Source of the DNA: Cupriavidus necator
Lineage (GTDB): Bacteria > Pseudomonadota > Gammaproteobacteria > Burkholderiales > Burkholderiaceae
DNA length: 64,000 bases
NCBI GenBank assembly: GCA_022041995.1
Contig: CP074390.1
Coordinates: 1,364,001-1,428,000 of the forward strand
Reading direction: 5' to 3'
How positions within the stretch are numbered: position 1 is the first letter of the stretch; each line of letters opens with the position of its first letter. The notes below the pieces were generated by a model. That model had not been told where the DNA came from. It was given only the letters and a program-made list of their open reading frames with translations, and ran no database searches. Positions 45,420 to 54,002 of the stretch are shown one piece after another. The position numbers and the translations under genes were made by a program.

Positions 45420-46580
45420 TCAGAACTGGTGGCGCAGGCCGGCCATCACGGTGGTCTGGCTGTCGCGCCCGTCCAGCGGCTTGCCGCTGCCGCCGGTCCA
45501 GCTGGTGGTGTTGTTGCCGAACAGGCCTGACCAGCCACCGTGCACACGGTCGTAGGCCAGCGCCAGGTAGGTGTCGGTGCGCTTGCTGAAGGCGTAATCG
45601 GCGACCGCGTAAGCAGTGGTGCGGTTGCCGCTGAAGCCGTCGGCACGCGTGCGGTTGTGCATCACGCTGCCGGTCAGCGTGACGTTGCCGGTGACCGCGT
45701 AGCTCGCGCCCAGCGTGAAGAAGTCGTCGTGGCGGCTGGCGCCGAAGACCGAGCTGATGGCGGCGCGGTTGGTCGGCGTGGCCGCGGTCGACATGCTGGT
45801 GATGGTGGCCGTATCGGTGCCGCCCTTGGACGAGTCGAAGCCCGCGTCGCGGTCGCTGTGGATGTAGTTGGCGAACAGGCTGGCGCGGCCCACCGCGGCC
45901 TTCAGGCCGGCCAGGTAGATGCGCGCGGCGCGGCTCTGGCTGTCGCGGGTCTGCTGGAAGTCGCCCACCGCGGTGATGGGGCCGGCGGCGTACCGCACGC
46001 CGAACGACATCGACGAGGTCGCGCGGGTGTTGCCCGCGGTTTCGCCCAGCGCGTATTCGGCAATCATCGATACCGGGCCGAAGCTGCCGGTGTAGCTGAC
46101 GGCGTTGTCGTAGCGCTGACCGGTCAGGTAGACCATCCATGCGTTAGACGGCGCCGCGCCCACGCCGAGCGGGTCGACGTAGTACAGCATGGTGTTGGCC
46201 GTGGTGTACTGCCGGCCCAGCGCCAGCTCGCCCCACTGGTTGCCGATCTTCACGTAGGCCTGGCGCCCGAACAGCTGGCCCTGCTGGTCCAGCTTGCCCG
46301 TGTCTGCGAGCAGGCCGTTCTCCAGCACGAAGCCGGCCTTCAGGCCGCCGCCCAGGTCTTCAATGCCCTTCAGGCCGAAGCGGCTGCCCGACAGGAAGCC
46401 TTCGCCGCCCTGCTGCAGCCCGATCTGGGCATCGCCCGCAGGGTTCGAATGGGTCTGGTACGTCAGCGCGGTATCGATCACGCCGTACAGCGTCACCCCG
46501 GACTGCGCCATCGCGGCGGCCGGCAGGCCCAGCAGCAATGTCAGTGCCAGGCGGACGGCGTGGCGAATGGGTTGGTTCAT
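45420..46580 (-). CDS. Gram-negative porin
   Basis: A 386-residue outer-membrane porin of the OmpC-like betaproteobacterial family. The signal peptide MNQPIRHAVRLALTLLLGLP ends AAAMAQS; the mature chain opens SGVTLYGVIDTALTY, has GSRFGLKGIEDLGGGLKAGF near the first loops, and ends in the terminal Phe of GLRHQF required for barrel insertion. GGAGGAG before the ATG fixes the start. It lies between the pepE and DUF1177 genes on the same strand, suggesting it admits the substrate of that operon. Specificity unknown. Confidence 0.9.
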   Translation of the reverse strand: MNQPIRHAVRLALTLLLGLPAAAMAQSGVTLYGVIDTALTYQTHSNPAGDAQIGLQQGGEGFLSGSRFGLKGIEDLGGGLKAGFVLENGLLADTGKLDQQGQLFGRQAYVKIGNQWGELALGRQYTTANTMLYYVDPLGVGAAPSNAWMVYLTGQRYDNAVSYTGSFGPVSMIAEYALGETAGNTRATSSMSFGVRYAAGPITAVGDFQQTRDSQSRAARIYLAGLKAAVGRASLFANYIHSDRDAGFDSSKGGTDTATITSMSTAATPTNRAAISSVFGASRHDDFFTLGASYAVTGNVTLTGSVMHNRTRADGFSGNRTTAYAVADYAFSKRTDTYLALAYDRVHGGWSGLFGNNTTSWTGGSGKPLDGRDSQTTVMAGLRHQF

Positions 46581-46703
46581 CTTGTTTTCTCCTCCAGAGG
46601 GCAAAAGGGGGCCCGCGCGGGCGGCACGGCGCGGCCCGCGGGGCGGTTTTCTGTTTGTTGTGTCCGGGGCCGGCCCGGGTCAGTGCGTCAGCGGCGGATC
46701 AGC

Positions 46704-47459
46704 TCAGACGGTGAAGCCCGGCCAGTCCTGCATCCCGGCCGGACCGGTGATCTGCGACAGCGGGAAGGTCTCACCCTCGCGGATGGTCTCGACCTGGCCC
46801 TCGGCCGGGAACCACAGCGCATTGCGCTCGCCCAGCACCGTGCCGTGAGTGCCGTCGGAGAACAGCGCCGAGCCCTCCGGCAGCGCGAACACCTGTTCCG
46901 GCGCGTTGATGTGCAGGAACTCGGCCAGGCGTTCTTCACGGCTTTCGCCGTTGTGGCCAGCGGGCTTGCCGCTGATGAAGTGCGGGTTGACCTGGAACGG
47001 CACCAGCCCCAGCGCGCGCAGCGACGGCGGCTGCACGATGGGCATGTCGTTGGTGGTGCGGATGGTGGGGCAGGCCACGTTGCTGCCGGCGCTCCAGCCC
47101 ACATACGGCGTGCCTGCGCGCACCCTGGCGCGGATCGCGTCGACGATGCCGGCGTCGTACATGCGATCGAGCAGCGCAAAGGTGTTGCCGCCGCCGACCG
47201 CGATGGCCTCGGCCTGTTCCACCGCGCGCAGCGGGTCGGCGCTGTGGTGGATCGATTCCAGCGCGTAGCCCAGCTTCTCGAACACTGGCTTGACCATGCC
47301 TTCATAGGTGTCGAAGCTGAAGCTCACGCCGGCGAACGGCACGAACAGCACCTTGCGCGGCTCATGCCTCAGCAGCGTGTGGATCTGCTCGCCGGCGTGC
47401 TCGAGGTAGCCGAGGTTGTCCTTGCGCGAGCTGCTCATCAGAAGGATGCGTTGGGTCAT
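46704..47459 (-). CDS. pepE: Peptidase E-like (S51) dipeptidase
   Basis: A 251-residue S51-family peptidase resembling dipeptidase E, which cleaves Asp-X dipeptides in the cytoplasm. The nucleophile Ser is in YVGWSAGSNVACPTI near 127; GGGNTFALLDRM near 92 and the later NPHFI segment complete the usual signature. Slightly longer than enteric PepE (about 229). It is 44 bp downstream of the aminotransferase gene and 123 bp upstream of the porin. Cyanophycinase-like relatives share the fold, so an Asp-containing peptide other than a simple dipeptide is possible. Confidence 0.87.
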   Translation of the reverse strand: MTQRILLMSSSRKDNLGYLEHAGEQIHTLLRHEPRKVLFVPFAGVSFSFDTYEGMVKPVFEKLGYALESIHHSADPLRAVEQAEAIAVGGGNTFALLDRMYDAGIVDAIRARVRAGTPYVGWSAGSNVACPTIRTTNDMPIVQPPSLRALGLVPFQVNPHFISGKPAGHNGESREERLAEFLHINAPEQVFALPEGSALFSDGTHGTVLGERNALWFPAEGQVETIREGETFPLSQITGPAGMQDWPGFTV

Positions 47460-47503
47460 GTCTTGGTTTCCGTCAGGAGAGTCTGGTGAAGTCCGATGCG
47501 GGA

Positions 47504-48688
47504 TCAGGCGATCGCGGCGCGGATCAGCGCGGCCACGCGGTCGATCTCTTCATGCGTGTTGAAGTAGTGCAGCGAGACGCGCGCCATGGTAGACACGCCG
47601 TAGCGCGCCAGGATGGCGTCGGCCATGAAGTTGCCGGCCTCGATGATGCATTGCTGCGCTTCCAGCGCAGCCACGATGCGCGCCGGGTCCACGCCGCGCA
47701 CATTGAACGGCACGATGCCGATGCGGTTGGCCACGTCGGCGGGGCCATAGAGCTCGAAGCCGGGGATCGACGCGAACCTGGCCACTGCATACTCGGTCAG
47801 GTCGCGCACGCGCGCCTCGATGGCGTCGACGCCGATAGCGGCGGCGTAGTCGATGGCGGTGCCCATGCCGAGGATCGCCGGCACGATCGGGCAGCCAGCC
47901 TCGAAGCGCTTGGCGCCAGCGACCAGCGACAGCGCGCCGGTGGCGCGGTCATAGGCGCCGTTCCACCAGCCCACCAGCGCGGGCTCGACCTGCTCGATCA
48001 GCGCGCGGCGCACATACAGGAAGCCCGAGCCCTCGGTCGCGCGCAGCGCCTTGCGGCCGCAGCCAGCCAGGAAATCACAACCCAGTTCGGCCACGTCCGA
48101 GCGCAGCATGCCCACGCTTTGCGCCGCGTTGACCAGCGACAGCACGCCATGGCGGCGTGCCACCGCGCAGATCTGCGCGGCAGGCTGCACCGCACCCGTT
48201 GAATTGGGCAGGTGCGAGAAGGTGAGCAGACGCGTGCGCGGGGTGACGGCGGCCTCGAAGGCCTCGGGCGAAAGCAGCCCTTCGGCATTGGCCGCGACCA
48301 TCTTCACGACGATGCCGTGCGATTGCTCCAGCCGGCGCCAGGGCAGCAGGTTGCTCAGCATCTCGGTGTCGGCCACCAGCACTTCGTCGCCGGCCTTCCA
48401 GGCGATGCCGCGCGCGACGAGCGAGATGCTCTCCGTGGCGTTCTTGGTGAAGGCGACTTCGTCGGCGCCGCAGTTGAGCAGCCCGGCCAGCTTGCCGCGC
48501 ACCGCTTCCACGCGCGCATAGGTCCCTTTGCGCAAGGCCGGCAGGTAGATGCCGACATGGCCGGTATCTAGCAGGTAGCTGCGCACGGTATCGAGCACCG
48601 CGTCGGGCGGCAACGAGGCCGCGGCGGTGTCGAGATAGATGGTGGAGGCCGTCAGCGGGGTGTCGGCGCGGATGCTCTGGAGATCCAT
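47504..48688 (-). CDS. Class V aminotransferase (isopenicillin N epimerase-like)
   Basis: A 394-residue PLP enzyme of the class V fold (cysteine desulfurase, isopenicillin N epimerase, kynureninase). IYLDTAAASLPPDAVLDTV opens the domain; FTKNATESISLVARG is the cofactor phosphate region; NAAQSVGMLRSDVAELGCDF leads to the Lys in GRKALRATEGSGFLYV near residue 213, where a His-Lys is more usual. No Cys-rich active loop typical of IscS is evident. First intact gene of the operon with pepE, porin and DUF1177, downstream of a tandem operator. Substrate unknown. Confidence 0.82.
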   Translation of the reverse strand: MDLQSIRADTPLTASTIYLDTAAASLPPDAVLDTVRSYLLDTGHVGIYLPALRKGTYARVEAVRGKLAGLLNCGADEVAFTKNATESISLVARGIAWKAGDEVLVADTEMLSNLLPWRRLEQSHGIVVKMVAANAEGLLSPEAFEAAVTPRTRLLTFSHLPNSTGAVQPAAQICAVARRHGVLSLVNAAQSVGMLRSDVAELGCDFLAGCGRKALRATEGSGFLYVRRALIEQVEPALVGWWNGAYDRATGALSLVAGAKRFEAGCPIVPAILGMGTAIDYAAAIGVDAIEARVRDLTEYAVARFASIPGFELYGPADVANRIGIVPFNVRGVDPARIVAALEAQQCIIEAGNFMADAILARYGVSTMARVSLHYFNTHEEIDRVAALIRAAIA

Positions 48689-48739
48689 GGAACGTCTCGG
48701 GTAAGGACAGGCGGGGCGGCATGCGCCCCGGGGGAATGC

Positions 48740-48799
48740 TTATTTCTTCAGCTTGGTGACGGAGCCGAAGAAGCTGAACAGGGCGTCGCCCGCGATCAC
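48740..48799 (-). pseudogene. Possible 3' remnant of a deleted membrane-transporter gene
   Basis: Upstream of the aminotransferase gene and in the same direction, an open frame ends VIAGDALFSFFGSVTKLKK before TAA. That looks like the C-terminus of a polytopic transporter (OPT-like is one guess), but no body or start codon precedes it; 5' of it the sequence is the operator region. It may be a deletion remnant, or just chance. Confidence 0.3.
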
Positions 48800-48818
48800 G
48801 GTTGCGTGGACTGCTTGT

Positions 48819-48855
48819 GTCTCTATGTAAGAGACAACGTCTCTGATACAGAGAA
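48819..48855. promoter_or_regulatory. Two tandem GTCTCT-N5-AGAGAC operators
   Basis: GTCTCT-ATGTA-AGAGAC at 48819-48835 is a perfect 6-5-6 repeat; GTCTCT-GATAC-AGAGAA at 48839-48855 differs at the last base. The copies are spaced 20 bp, about two helical turns, so bound dimers would lie on the same face. They stand between the minus-strand aminotransferase operon and the divergent patatin-like gene. The binder is unknown; the IclR gene at 51.8 kb is a nearby candidate. Confidence 0.75.
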
Positions 48856-48995
48856 ATGCTAGGCTTCGGCCCGGCTCTCAACAATCAGGGTTGACGCGGG
48901 GCCGGCTGGCCGCGCCGGGCGAATGCCGGCGGCGGCAACGGCGGAGCGCCGCCGCCTATACTTGGCGCAGACCGACTGCTACCGGGAGGACGCGC

Positions 48996-51785
48996 ATGGC
49001 CGCGGAACACCACGGAACCGGCGGAACCGGCGGATCCAGCGATGAGGCCATCCGCATCGCCCAGCGCCGCCGCCAGCTCGGCATTGCGCCGCGGAGCGGC
49101 GATGGCCAGCGCAACTGGGCCCTGGCGCTATCCGGCGGCGGCATCCGCAGCGCCACCTTTTGCCTGGGCGTGATGCAGGCGATGGCGGGCACCGCAATGC
49201 CCGCCAAGGCGGCAGCGTCGGCCCCCGCGCCGGAAGCCGCGGCGCCGGCGGCCGCCACCGCCGCAGCGCAGACCGTGCCGGGCCTGGCCTCGCTGCTGGC
49301 GCAGATGGACTACCTGTCCACCGTCAGCGGCGGCGGCTACCTCGGCGCCTTCTTCGTCAGTCTGTTCGTGCCCGGCCGCCTGCGCCGCGGCGCAGGCCCG
49401 GTCCAGGCCGCCACCGACGCCTATCACACGCTGCAGTGCGAGCCGCCGGGGCGCATCCATACCTCGGTGTCCTACGCCGCCGACCCCGGCCGCGGCGCAG
49501 TGGCATGGCTGCGCGAGAACGGCCGCTACCTGTCGCCCACCGGTGCCGGCGACAGCCTCTATGCCGCCGCGCTGGTGGTGCGCAACTGGCTGGCCATGCA
49601 TTTCGTGATCGGCAGCGCGCTGCTGGTGCTGCTGGCTGTGCTGGCGCTCGGGCAACACATTGCGGTGGGGGTTTCCTACGGATTGGGGCGCTATGAGATG
49701 GACCTGCTGCACGACGCGCGGCAGGCCTTCAACCAGGGCGAATGCGCGATCTGGTGGAGCACGCTGCTGTGGCTGCCGCTGGCCACCGCGCTGGCTGGTG
49801 CGGCGCCGCCCGGGCTGGCCTACTGGCTGATCTACCCGCGCGCCAACGATCCGCAGGCGACGGCCCGCTTCCTGAGCCCCGCGCCGCTGCTCGCCACGCT
49901 GCTGGGCCTGATGCTGCTGGCCGCGGCGCGCTGGTCGGAATGGCTCGGTTCGGGGCTGGTCATCGGCAAGCTCTTTGCCGCGCTTGGCGTGCTGACGCTG
50001 CTGGGCGTGCTGTGGTGCCTGGCGCTGCTGCAGGGCGAGCCGCGCACCGTGGCCGCCTACCGCGTGCGCGCCACGCGCGCACTGCGTGGCGCGCTGACAC
50101 TGACCCTGTGGCTGGCGGCGCTGGGCATTGCCGATACCATTGCACGCACCGCTTACCTGTTTGCCCACCAGGCCCACCACCAGTGGGGCGCGGCGCTGCC
50201 CGCAACCGTGCTGGGCGTGCTGGTCTGGCTGGTGCACTACGGCTCGCGCTGGCTCGATGCCGGCCGCAAGGGCAGCGCCGACACGCCCTGGCGTGCGCTG
50301 TGCGCGCGGCTGCCGGTGTCGCTGCTGGCGGGCGCGGCCGCGGCGGTGCTGGCGCTGCTGCTGTTCGTGCTGTGGTCGTGGCTGGTGCTGTGGGTGCGCT
50401 GGGACGGGCGCGAGCCGGTCGACTGGCTGGTGTTCGGCAACGCCTATACCGGCCCGGCGCTGGCCACGCTCACCGTGGTCAGCCTGGTGCTGGCGCTGGT
50501 GGCGGGGCGCTTCTCCGGTTTCCTGAACCTGTCGACGCTGCAGCCGTTCTACGCGGCGCGGCTTACGCGCGCGTTCCTGGGCGCGTCCAACGGGGAGCGC
50601 TTCGCGGCCCCCGATCCGAGTGCCGACCGCGACGGCAGCCAGCGCGCCCGCTTCAGCGTGGCCGAACCCGTGCCCGGCGACCAGCTCAGCCTGAACGCGT
50701 ATTACGATCCGCGCGTGCTGGCGCCGCTGCACCTGATCAACGTCACGCTGAACCTGACCGTCGATCCGGCCGCGCAACTGGTGCAGCGCGACCGCAAGGG
50801 CAAGCCGCTGTGCCTGGCGCCCGGCCCCTGCGTGGCGCAGGCCGGCGCGGCGGCGGCGCTGCCGCCGGACGCCTACGCGCGCTTCACGATCGACGGATGG
50901 GCTTGCTGCCCGGATGTGTCATGGCCGTCATCGGGCAAGCTGGCCGAATCGCGCACCGTGGGCGACTGGATCGCGATCTCGGGCGCGGCGGTGTCCACCG
51001 GGCTGGGGCGCGCGACCACGCTGGGCACCTCGCTGCTGCTCGGCCTGGCGAACCTGCGGCTGGGCACATGGTGGCCATCGTATCCGGCCAGCCACGCGCG
51101 CGAAGGCGGGCGCCGGGGCCGCGCGCGGCGCCATCCGGAGCGCGCCACGCATCCGTGGCTGGCCGCGGGCATCGCGCTGTTCCGCACGCAGTACTACCTG
51201 GGCTGCGAACTGAGCGCGCGCTTTCACGGCACGCGGCGCGGCTGGCAGTATCTGTCCGATGGCGGGCATTTCGACAACACCGGCGTGTACGAGCTGCTGC
51301 GCCCGGGCCGTGATGTCTCGCTGATCGTGCTGTGTGATTGCGGGGGCGACCCCGACTACCGCTTCGGCGACCTGGCCAACCTGATCCGGCTGGCGCGCAT
51401 CGACCATGGGCTGGAGATCGTGGTCGATACCGAGGCTGCCACCACGCACCCGGTGCTGAGCCGTGTCTTCGGCGTGCCGGATGATTTCATGCCGGGCGCG
51501 CCGGCGGCCGACAAATGCGCCGTGCTGCTCAACGTCTATCGCACCGGCCCGGAGTGCGGGGCGCCACGCGCGCGCACCTGCCGCATCGTGCTGCTCAAGC
51601 CGCGCCTGGTGTCATGGGCGCCGGCCGACGTGCGCCACTACGGCGCGACCCATCCCGCGTTTCCGCAGGAGGCCACCGGCGACCAGTTCTTCGATGAGGC
51701 GCAATGGGAGAGCTATCGCGCGCTGGGCCATGCGATCGGCCAGCGCGTGCTGGGCGGGGCCGTGGGCAAGGCCTTGCTGGCGTGA
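48996..51785 (+). CDS. Patatin-like phospholipase with membrane segments
   Basis: A 929-residue protein combining a split patatin domain and several membrane helices. Oxyanion loop ALSGGGIRSATFCLGVMQ is near residue 48, and the nucleophile region YLSTVSGGGYLGAFF near 105, with Ser in a GxSxG-like but changed setting (VSGGG). Helices fill about 200-520; the catalytic-Asp segment YLSDGGHFDNTGVYELLRPG lies near 755. An Ala-rich stretch interrupts the N-terminal domain. Start at 48996 follows GGGAGGA. Membrane-embedded patatin proteins of this size have no settled function; a lipid acyl-hydrolase is likely. Confidence 0.83.
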   Translation: MAAEHHGTGGTGGSSDEAIRIAQRRRQLGIAPRSGDGQRNWALALSGGGIRSATFCLGVMQAMAGTAMPAKAAASAPAPEAAAPAAATAAAQTVPGLASLLAQMDYLSTVSGGGYLGAFFVSLFVPGRLRRGAGPVQAATDAYHTLQCEPPGRIHTSVSYAADPGRGAVAWLRENGRYLSPTGAGDSLYAAALVVRNWLAMHFVIGSALLVLLAVLALGQHIAVGVSYGLGRYEMDLLHDARQAFNQGECAIWWSTLLWLPLATALAGAAPPGLAYWLIYPRANDPQATARFLSPAPLLATLLGLMLLAAARWSEWLGSGLVIGKLFAALGVLTLLGVLWCLALLQGEPRTVAAYRVRATRALRGALTLTLWLAALGIADTIARTAYLFAHQAHHQWGAALPATVLGVLVWLVHYGSRWLDAGRKGSADTPWRALCARLPVSLLAGAAAAVLALLLFVLWSWLVLWVRWDGREPVDWLVFGNAYTGPALATLTVVSLVLALVAGRFSGFLNLSTLQPFYAARLTRAFLGASNGERFAAPDPSADRDGSQRARFSVAEPVPGDQLSLNAYYDPRVLAPLHLINVTLNLTVDPAAQLVQRDRKGKPLCLAPGPCVAQAGAAAALPPDAYARFTIDGWACCPDVSWPSSGKLAESRTVGDWIAISGAAVSTGLGRATTLGTSLLLGLANLRLGTWWPSYPASHAREGGRRGRARRHPERATHPWLAAGIALFRTQYYLGCELSARFHGTRRGWQYLSDGGHFDNTGVYELLRPGRDVSLIVLCDCGGDPDYRFGDLANLIRLARIDHGLEIVVDTEAATTHPVLSRVFGVPDDFMPGAPAADKCAVLLNVYRTGPECGAPRARTCRIVLLKPRLVSWAPADVRHYGATHPAFPQEATGDQFFDEAQWESYRALGHAIGQRVLGGAVGKALLA

Positions 51786-51797
51786 GCGAGGGGCGCG

Positions 51798-52553
51798 TCA
51801 GCGCACGAAGCCGATGACGTCTTCCAGCCGGCCGCTGGCATCGCGCAGCGCCTCCAGCAGGCGCGGCACCGCGGCTTCGTCCAGCCGCTGCTGCGGCCCG
51901 GCGATGGCGACCGAGCCCACCACCGCGCTGCGGTCGCGCGACCACAGCGGCAACGCCAGGCCGGCCACGCTGGCGGCGGCTTCCTCGCGCGTGTGGGCCC
52001 AGCCGCGCTCGCGTACCTCGGCCAGTTGCTGCTCGATGCGCTCGCGGTCCAGCGTCGTGTGGGGGGCCATGCGCGCCAGGCCCTGGCGGTAGACCTCATC
52101 GCGAAAGGCATCGTCCTGGAAGGCCAGCATGGCCTTGGCATGCGCGCCCGCATAGAGCGCAAAGCGCTCGCCCAGCTCGATCGAAAAGCGCAGCTGGTGC
52201 TGGCTCTGCACCAGCCCCACGCACAGGCCCTCATGGCCATCGAGCCAGGACAGGAACACGGTCTCGCCGCTTTGCGCGGCGAGCTTTTCCAGCACCGGGC
52301 GCACGATTTCGTCGGGCGAGAAGCTCTTGCGCACCACCTGTCCCAGCTCGAACAACCGCAGTCCCAGCGAATACTTGCCGGTGGCCGCGTCCTGCACCAG
52401 GAAGCCGTTGGCGGCAAACGTGGCCAGCACGCGGTGCACCACGGCGTAGTGCACGCCGCTGTGCTTGGCCAGCTCACGCACGCCCCAGGTCGGCTGGCGC
52501 ACGGTGAAGTGGGTCAGCAGGGCCAGCGCACCGTCCAGTGTCTTGAGTGTCAT
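51798..52553 (-). CDS. IclR-family transcriptional regulator
   Basis: A 251-residue IclR regulator with an N-terminal winged helix (LKTLDGALALLTHFTVRQPT, WGVRELAKHSGVHYAVVHRV) and a C-terminal effector domain (GETVFLSWLDGHEGLCVGLV; SVAIAGPQQRLDEAAVPRLL). AAGGAA before the ATG at 52553 sets the start. It lies convergent with the patatin-like gene (13 bp between stops) and divergent from the flavin-enzyme gene. It could control that gene or the tandem-operator operon at 48.8 kb; IclR proteins often bind short spaced palindromes. Effector unknown. Confidence 0.87.
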   Translation of the reverse strand: MTLKTLDGALALLTHFTVRQPTWGVRELAKHSGVHYAVVHRVLATFAANGFLVQDAATGKYSLGLRLFELGQVVRKSFSPDEIVRPVLEKLAAQSGETVFLSWLDGHEGLCVGLVQSQHQLRFSIELGERFALYAGAHAKAMLAFQDDAFRDEVYRQGLARMAPHTTLDRERIEQQLAEVRERGWAHTREEAAASVAGLALPLWSRDRSAVVGSVAIAGPQQRLDEAAVPRLLEALRDASGRLEDVIGFVR

Positions 52554-52743
52554 TGCAAGTTCCTTCGCATCGGGCTGCATGGTACGGGCAAGCGCGGCGC
52601 GACTCAATCTTTCGTGCCCCCGAATATACCCACGCCGCCCGAAGGGCCGCGATCAGGCCGCCAGCACGATCGCGCCGGGGTCTCTAAGATAGCGAGCCAT
52701 ACGCATTGCCCGCGTGCGGCGCCAGCCGCCCGCCATCCACCAC

Positions 52744-53784
52744 ATGAATCACGACTCTATCCCCAACGGCGCAGGCGTCGCCTGGTCCGTGCTGGACCTT
52801 GCCCCCATCCCTGAAGGCAGCAACGCCGGCCAGGCCATGCGCAATTCGCTCGACCTGGCCCGTCATGCCGAGCGGCTGGGCTACCACCGCTACTGGCTGG
52901 CCGAGCACCACAACATGCCCGGCATTGCCAGCGCCGCCACCGCGGTGCTGATCGGCTACGTCGCCAACGGCACCCAGACCATCCGCGTGGGCTCGGGCGG
53001 GGTGATGCTGCCCAACCACTCGCCGCTGGTGATTGCCGAGCAGTTCGGCACGCTCGCCTCGCTCTATCCGGGCCGCATCGACCTGGGCCTGGGCCGCGCG
53101 CCCGGCACCGACCAGGCCACCGCGCGCGCCTTGCGCCGCCACCTGTCGGCCGACAGCGCCGATACCTTCCCGCAGGACGTGGAAGAACTGCAGGCTTATT
53201 TCGACGACGTGCGCCCCGGCCAGCGCCTGCGCGCGGTGCCCGGCGCCGGGCTCAAGGTGCCGATCTGGTTGTTGGGTTCGAGCCTGTTCAGCGCGCAGCT
53301 GGCCGCGGCGATGGGCCTGCCGTTCGCCTTTGCCTCGCACTTTGCGCCGGGCTTCATGCGCCAGGCGGTGGACCTGTACCGGCGCACCTTCCGGCCCTCT
53401 GAAGCGCTGGACCGGCCCTATGTGATGCTGGGCCTGAACGTGTTCGCGGCCGAGACCGGCGGCGAGGCGCGCCGCCTGTTCAGCTCGCTGCAGCAGCAGT
53501 TCCTGGCGCTGGTGCGCGGCACGCCGGGGCAGCTGCGCGCGCCGGTGGATGATATCGAATCACTGTGGACCGAGAGCGAGGCCGACCATATCCGCCGCTC
53601 GCTGGCGTGCTCGGTGGTGGGCGATCCTGACACCGTGCGTGCCGGCATGCAGCGCTTTGTCGATGACCTGCGCCCGGACGAGCTGATGCTGGCCGGGCAG
53701 ATCCATGACCACCAGGCGCGCCTGCGCTCCTTTGCCATCGCCGCCGATGCGGCGCGCAGCCTGAAGACCCCGTCAGCGCTCTGA
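52744..53784 (+). CDS. LLM-class flavin-dependent oxidoreductase (luciferase-like)
   Basis: A 346-residue TIM-barrel protein of the bacterial luciferase-like family that uses reduced flavin. Typical segments are AWSVLDLAPIPEGSNAGQAM at the N-terminus, RYWLAEHHNMPGIASAAT near residue 50, GSGGVMLPNHSPLVIAEQFG near 86 and IDLGLGRAPGTDQAT near 113, all matching the MsnO8-like group found widely without a known substrate. Divergent from the IclR gene, with 190 bp between starts. A monooxygenase role is expected, but it may instead be a flavin/F420-independent reductase. Confidence 0.87.
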   Translation: MNHDSIPNGAGVAWSVLDLAPIPEGSNAGQAMRNSLDLARHAERLGYHRYWLAEHHNMPGIASAATAVLIGYVANGTQTIRVGSGGVMLPNHSPLVIAEQFGTLASLYPGRIDLGLGRAPGTDQATARALRRHLSADSADTFPQDVEELQAYFDDVRPGQRLRAVPGAGLKVPIWLLGSSLFSAQLAAAMGLPFAFASHFAPGFMRQAVDLYRRTFRPSEALDRPYVMLGLNVFAAETGGEARRLFSSLQQQFLALVRGTPGQLRAPVDDIESLWTESEADHIRRSLACSVVGDPDTVRAGMQRFVDDLRPDELMLAGQIHDHQARLRSFAIAADAARSLKTPSAL

Positions 53785-54002
53785 GCGTCCGCGATTCTCC
53801 GGTATGGCGTGCGCCGCACTTGCGGCGTGCGCCCGCGAGCGCGCCCCCCTGATCCTGTTTGCGCACCGCCGATCCGCTCGGATACATTAGAAGGCCCGAG
53901 ACACAGAGGCGCGGCTCCCGCAGCACGCGCCCGACAGTCCGCCCGATCCACCACCCCATCCATCATCCGTGGGTCCGACGGCAGCGACGACAGGAGACAG
54001 CG

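Noticed and set aside
53859..54002. Extension of AcoR upstream of 54003
   Set aside because: No ribosome site at the earlier codon and no family similarity; GGAGACAGCG directly precedes 54003.
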